A DNA stretch of 6,718 nucleotides. It comes from CALSPH01 sp041690035 (GTDB lineage: Bacteria > Bacteroidota > Bacteroidia > NS11-12g > UBA955). The stretch is from NCBI GenBank assembly GCA_041690035.1, contig JBDNFC010000090.1:1-6718 (forward strand). Direction: 5' to 3'. The notes beneath the pieces are model-generated. The model made no database searches, had not been told where the DNA came from, and saw only the letters and a program-made list of their open reading frames with translations. How positions within the stretch are numbered: the first letter of the stretch is position 1; each line of letters opens with the position of its first letter. Made by a program: the position numbers and the translations under genes. Shown piece after piece: positions 5,775 through 6,718 of the stretch.

Positions 5775-6662
5775 ATGAAAACAATATTTTTAAAAATGAG
5801 GGTTGCTTCGGCAATAGGGTTCGGTGCTATTAGCATAATGGGGGTTTTGCCAACTAATTCAAAAAATACTATAATTACTTTAGAAGAAGCACTTAAACGA
5901 GCAGATATAAACATACAATTAAAAGCAAATGGAAATTGCTCGGGTAATAGTGTAGAGATGGTTATAACTTCGCAAAATCATGTCAAAATAAGCATTCCTT
6001 CAGGATATTTATTCAATCCATCTAGTAAGGATCAACAAATATTACTTGCACCGCTTTATGCAGAACACACAGTCTTGCCAAATAAATTAAATATTATCAA
6101 GCTAAAAGGTTTTTGCACTCAAGCTAATAATAAATGTCCAATAAAAGATGGAAAAATGTCTGTCACCTTAAGCAAAGATAGTAATTTAATAAAACTTGCT
6201 GCTTTTTTAACAACCTATAAAATAGATGATGAAAGCGCAACACAGGCAGCAATATGGTGTGTAACCAACAAACATAGCATAGCCTCAGTGCACTTAGATG
6301 ACACCGAAAAATCGTTAGCTTTAAAAAACCTTTTGCATAAAATTACTAATCTACCTGTGCCATGGAATACTGCTAAACAAAAGGTTTCTATTGATCCTTT
6401 CGGAAACATAAGCACCGTTACTACCACTATTTTAGGAAACATTAGTTTTTTTAACCCTAGCCAAACTCAAGTAAGTCATAAGGTAATTGACTCTGCTGGA
6501 AATATAAAAATGGCGCCATCAGCACCCAAAACCATTCCTGCTGGAGTGACTGCAAAATTAAAATTTGAGTTGGCAGTAAGTGGCTGGAAAAAGGGGAAAT
6601 ATGCAGTCATTTATTTTACATCAGAAGGCAAAGAACTGCTCAGACAAGAGTTTTTGATTTAA
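5775..6662 (+). CDS. Exported four-cysteine protein of unknown function
   Basis: A 295-residue protein I do not recognise. The N-terminus looks like a signal peptide: basic MKTIFLKMR, then the hydrophobic run VASAIGFGAISIMGVL (~10-25), with cleavage probably near PTNS (26-29). An alternative start at the ATG at 5796 (M8) would keep the signal peptide and cannot be excluded. The middle (~45-170) has the only four cysteines, C55, C114, C121 and C162, compatible with two disulfides outside the cytoplasm, and ends in QAAIWCVTN. The C-terminal part (~205-295) alternates short hydrophobic strands: DPFGNISTV, SFFNP, HKVIDSAGNI, IPAGVTAKLKFEL, and a KGKYAVIYFTSEGKEL ending. This suggests an Ig/FlgD-like beta-sandwich, a fold also used by type IX secretion sorting domains, but the match is too loose to claim sorting. 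It shares strand with the hydrolase but is 190 bases away. Confidence 0.7.
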   Translation: MKTIFLKMRVASAIGFGAISIMGVLPTNSKNTIITLEEALKRADINIQLKANGNCSGNSVEMVITSQNHVKISIPSGYLFNPSSKDQQILLAPLYAEHTVLPNKLNIIKLKGFCTQANNKCPIKDGKMSVTLSKDSNLIKLAAFLTTYKIDDESATQAAIWCVTNKHSIASVHLDDTEKSLALKNLLHKITNLPVPWNTAKQKVSIDPFGNISTVTTTILGNISFFNPSQTQVSHKVIDSAGNIKMAPSAPKTIPAGVTAKLKFELAVSGWKKGKYAVIYFTSEGKELLRQEFLI

Positions 6663-6718
6663 GTTATTATTACAATTATTTAAAACTTAGCTTAAGACTT
6701 CTTCGATACATTGCGCTA
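6663..6718. other. Right-end sequence, possible 3' end of a convergent minus-strand gene
   Basis: Read on the minus strand from the window edge, one frame gives AQCIEEVLS followed by TAA at 6689-6687. Its composition (GCG CAA TGT ATC GAA GAA) is less AT-rich than the neighbouring spacer and the peptide looks like an ordinary C-terminal helix. With only nine codons visible this is suggestive at most. No terminator hairpin with a T-run is seen between it and the plus-strand gene. Confidence 0.25.

Noticed and set aside
6215..6442. Minus-strand open frame of 75 codons
   Set aside because: It is antisense to the exported four-cysteine protein, whose frame has a signal peptide and coherent composition.
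6681..6700. Terminator around TTAGCTTAAG after the last plus-strand gene
   Set aside because: The symmetry is only a few A/T-rich bases with no T-run following.

Overview
The window looks like a piece of a low-GC Bacteroidota chromosome. Three things point there: promoter elements of the TTTG / TAnnTTTG type read by the Bacteroidota housekeeping sigma factor, the absence of Shine-Dalgarno sequences before the starts, and a gene set (long class II ribonucleotide reductase, bacterial GGGP-synthase homologue, two exported orphan proteins) common in that phylum. The genus cannot be fixed from sequence alone; a Chitinophagales/Sphingobacteriales-like member is a guess.

Layout. Bases 1-3305 hold, on the minus strand, almost all of one very long gene, the adenosylcobalamin-dependent (class II) ribonucleotide reductase NrdJ. 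It is read open for about 1101 codons and leaves the window at base 1 inside its C-terminal cysteine motif. Bases 3306-3580 are a divergent control region. It holds a well-formed Bacteroidota promoter for nrdJ, an exact DnaA box (TTATCCACA) just upstream of that promoter, a 15-base palindrome touching the DnaA box, and on the other side a 14-base palindrome in front of a -7 element for the rightward gene. Bases 3581-4348 (plus) encode a TIM-barrel prenylglyceryl phosphate synthase (GGGPS/PcrB family). Bases 4442-5584 (plus) encode an exported alpha/beta-hydrolase-like protein whose -7 promoter element lies almost on top of its start codon. Bases 5775-6662 (plus) encode an exported four-cysteine protein of unknown function with a probable C-terminal beta-sandwich. 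The last ~30 bases may be the 3' end of a convergent minus-strand gene.

How the genes fit together. NrdJ supplies deoxyribonucleotides for DNA synthesis without oxygen and without a metal-radical subunit, at the price of needing B12. The DnaA box suggests its transcription could be tied to replication initiation, as is known for class I nrdAB in Escherichia coli. The GGGPS homologue makes an ether-linked prenylglycerol phosphate, chemistry best known from archaeal lipids. The two exported proteins share strand and rough location with it but have their own upstream gaps, so a common operon or pathway is not shown. I see no mobile element, CRISPR array, tRNA, rRNA or defence system here. The strongest leads are in the divergent control region.
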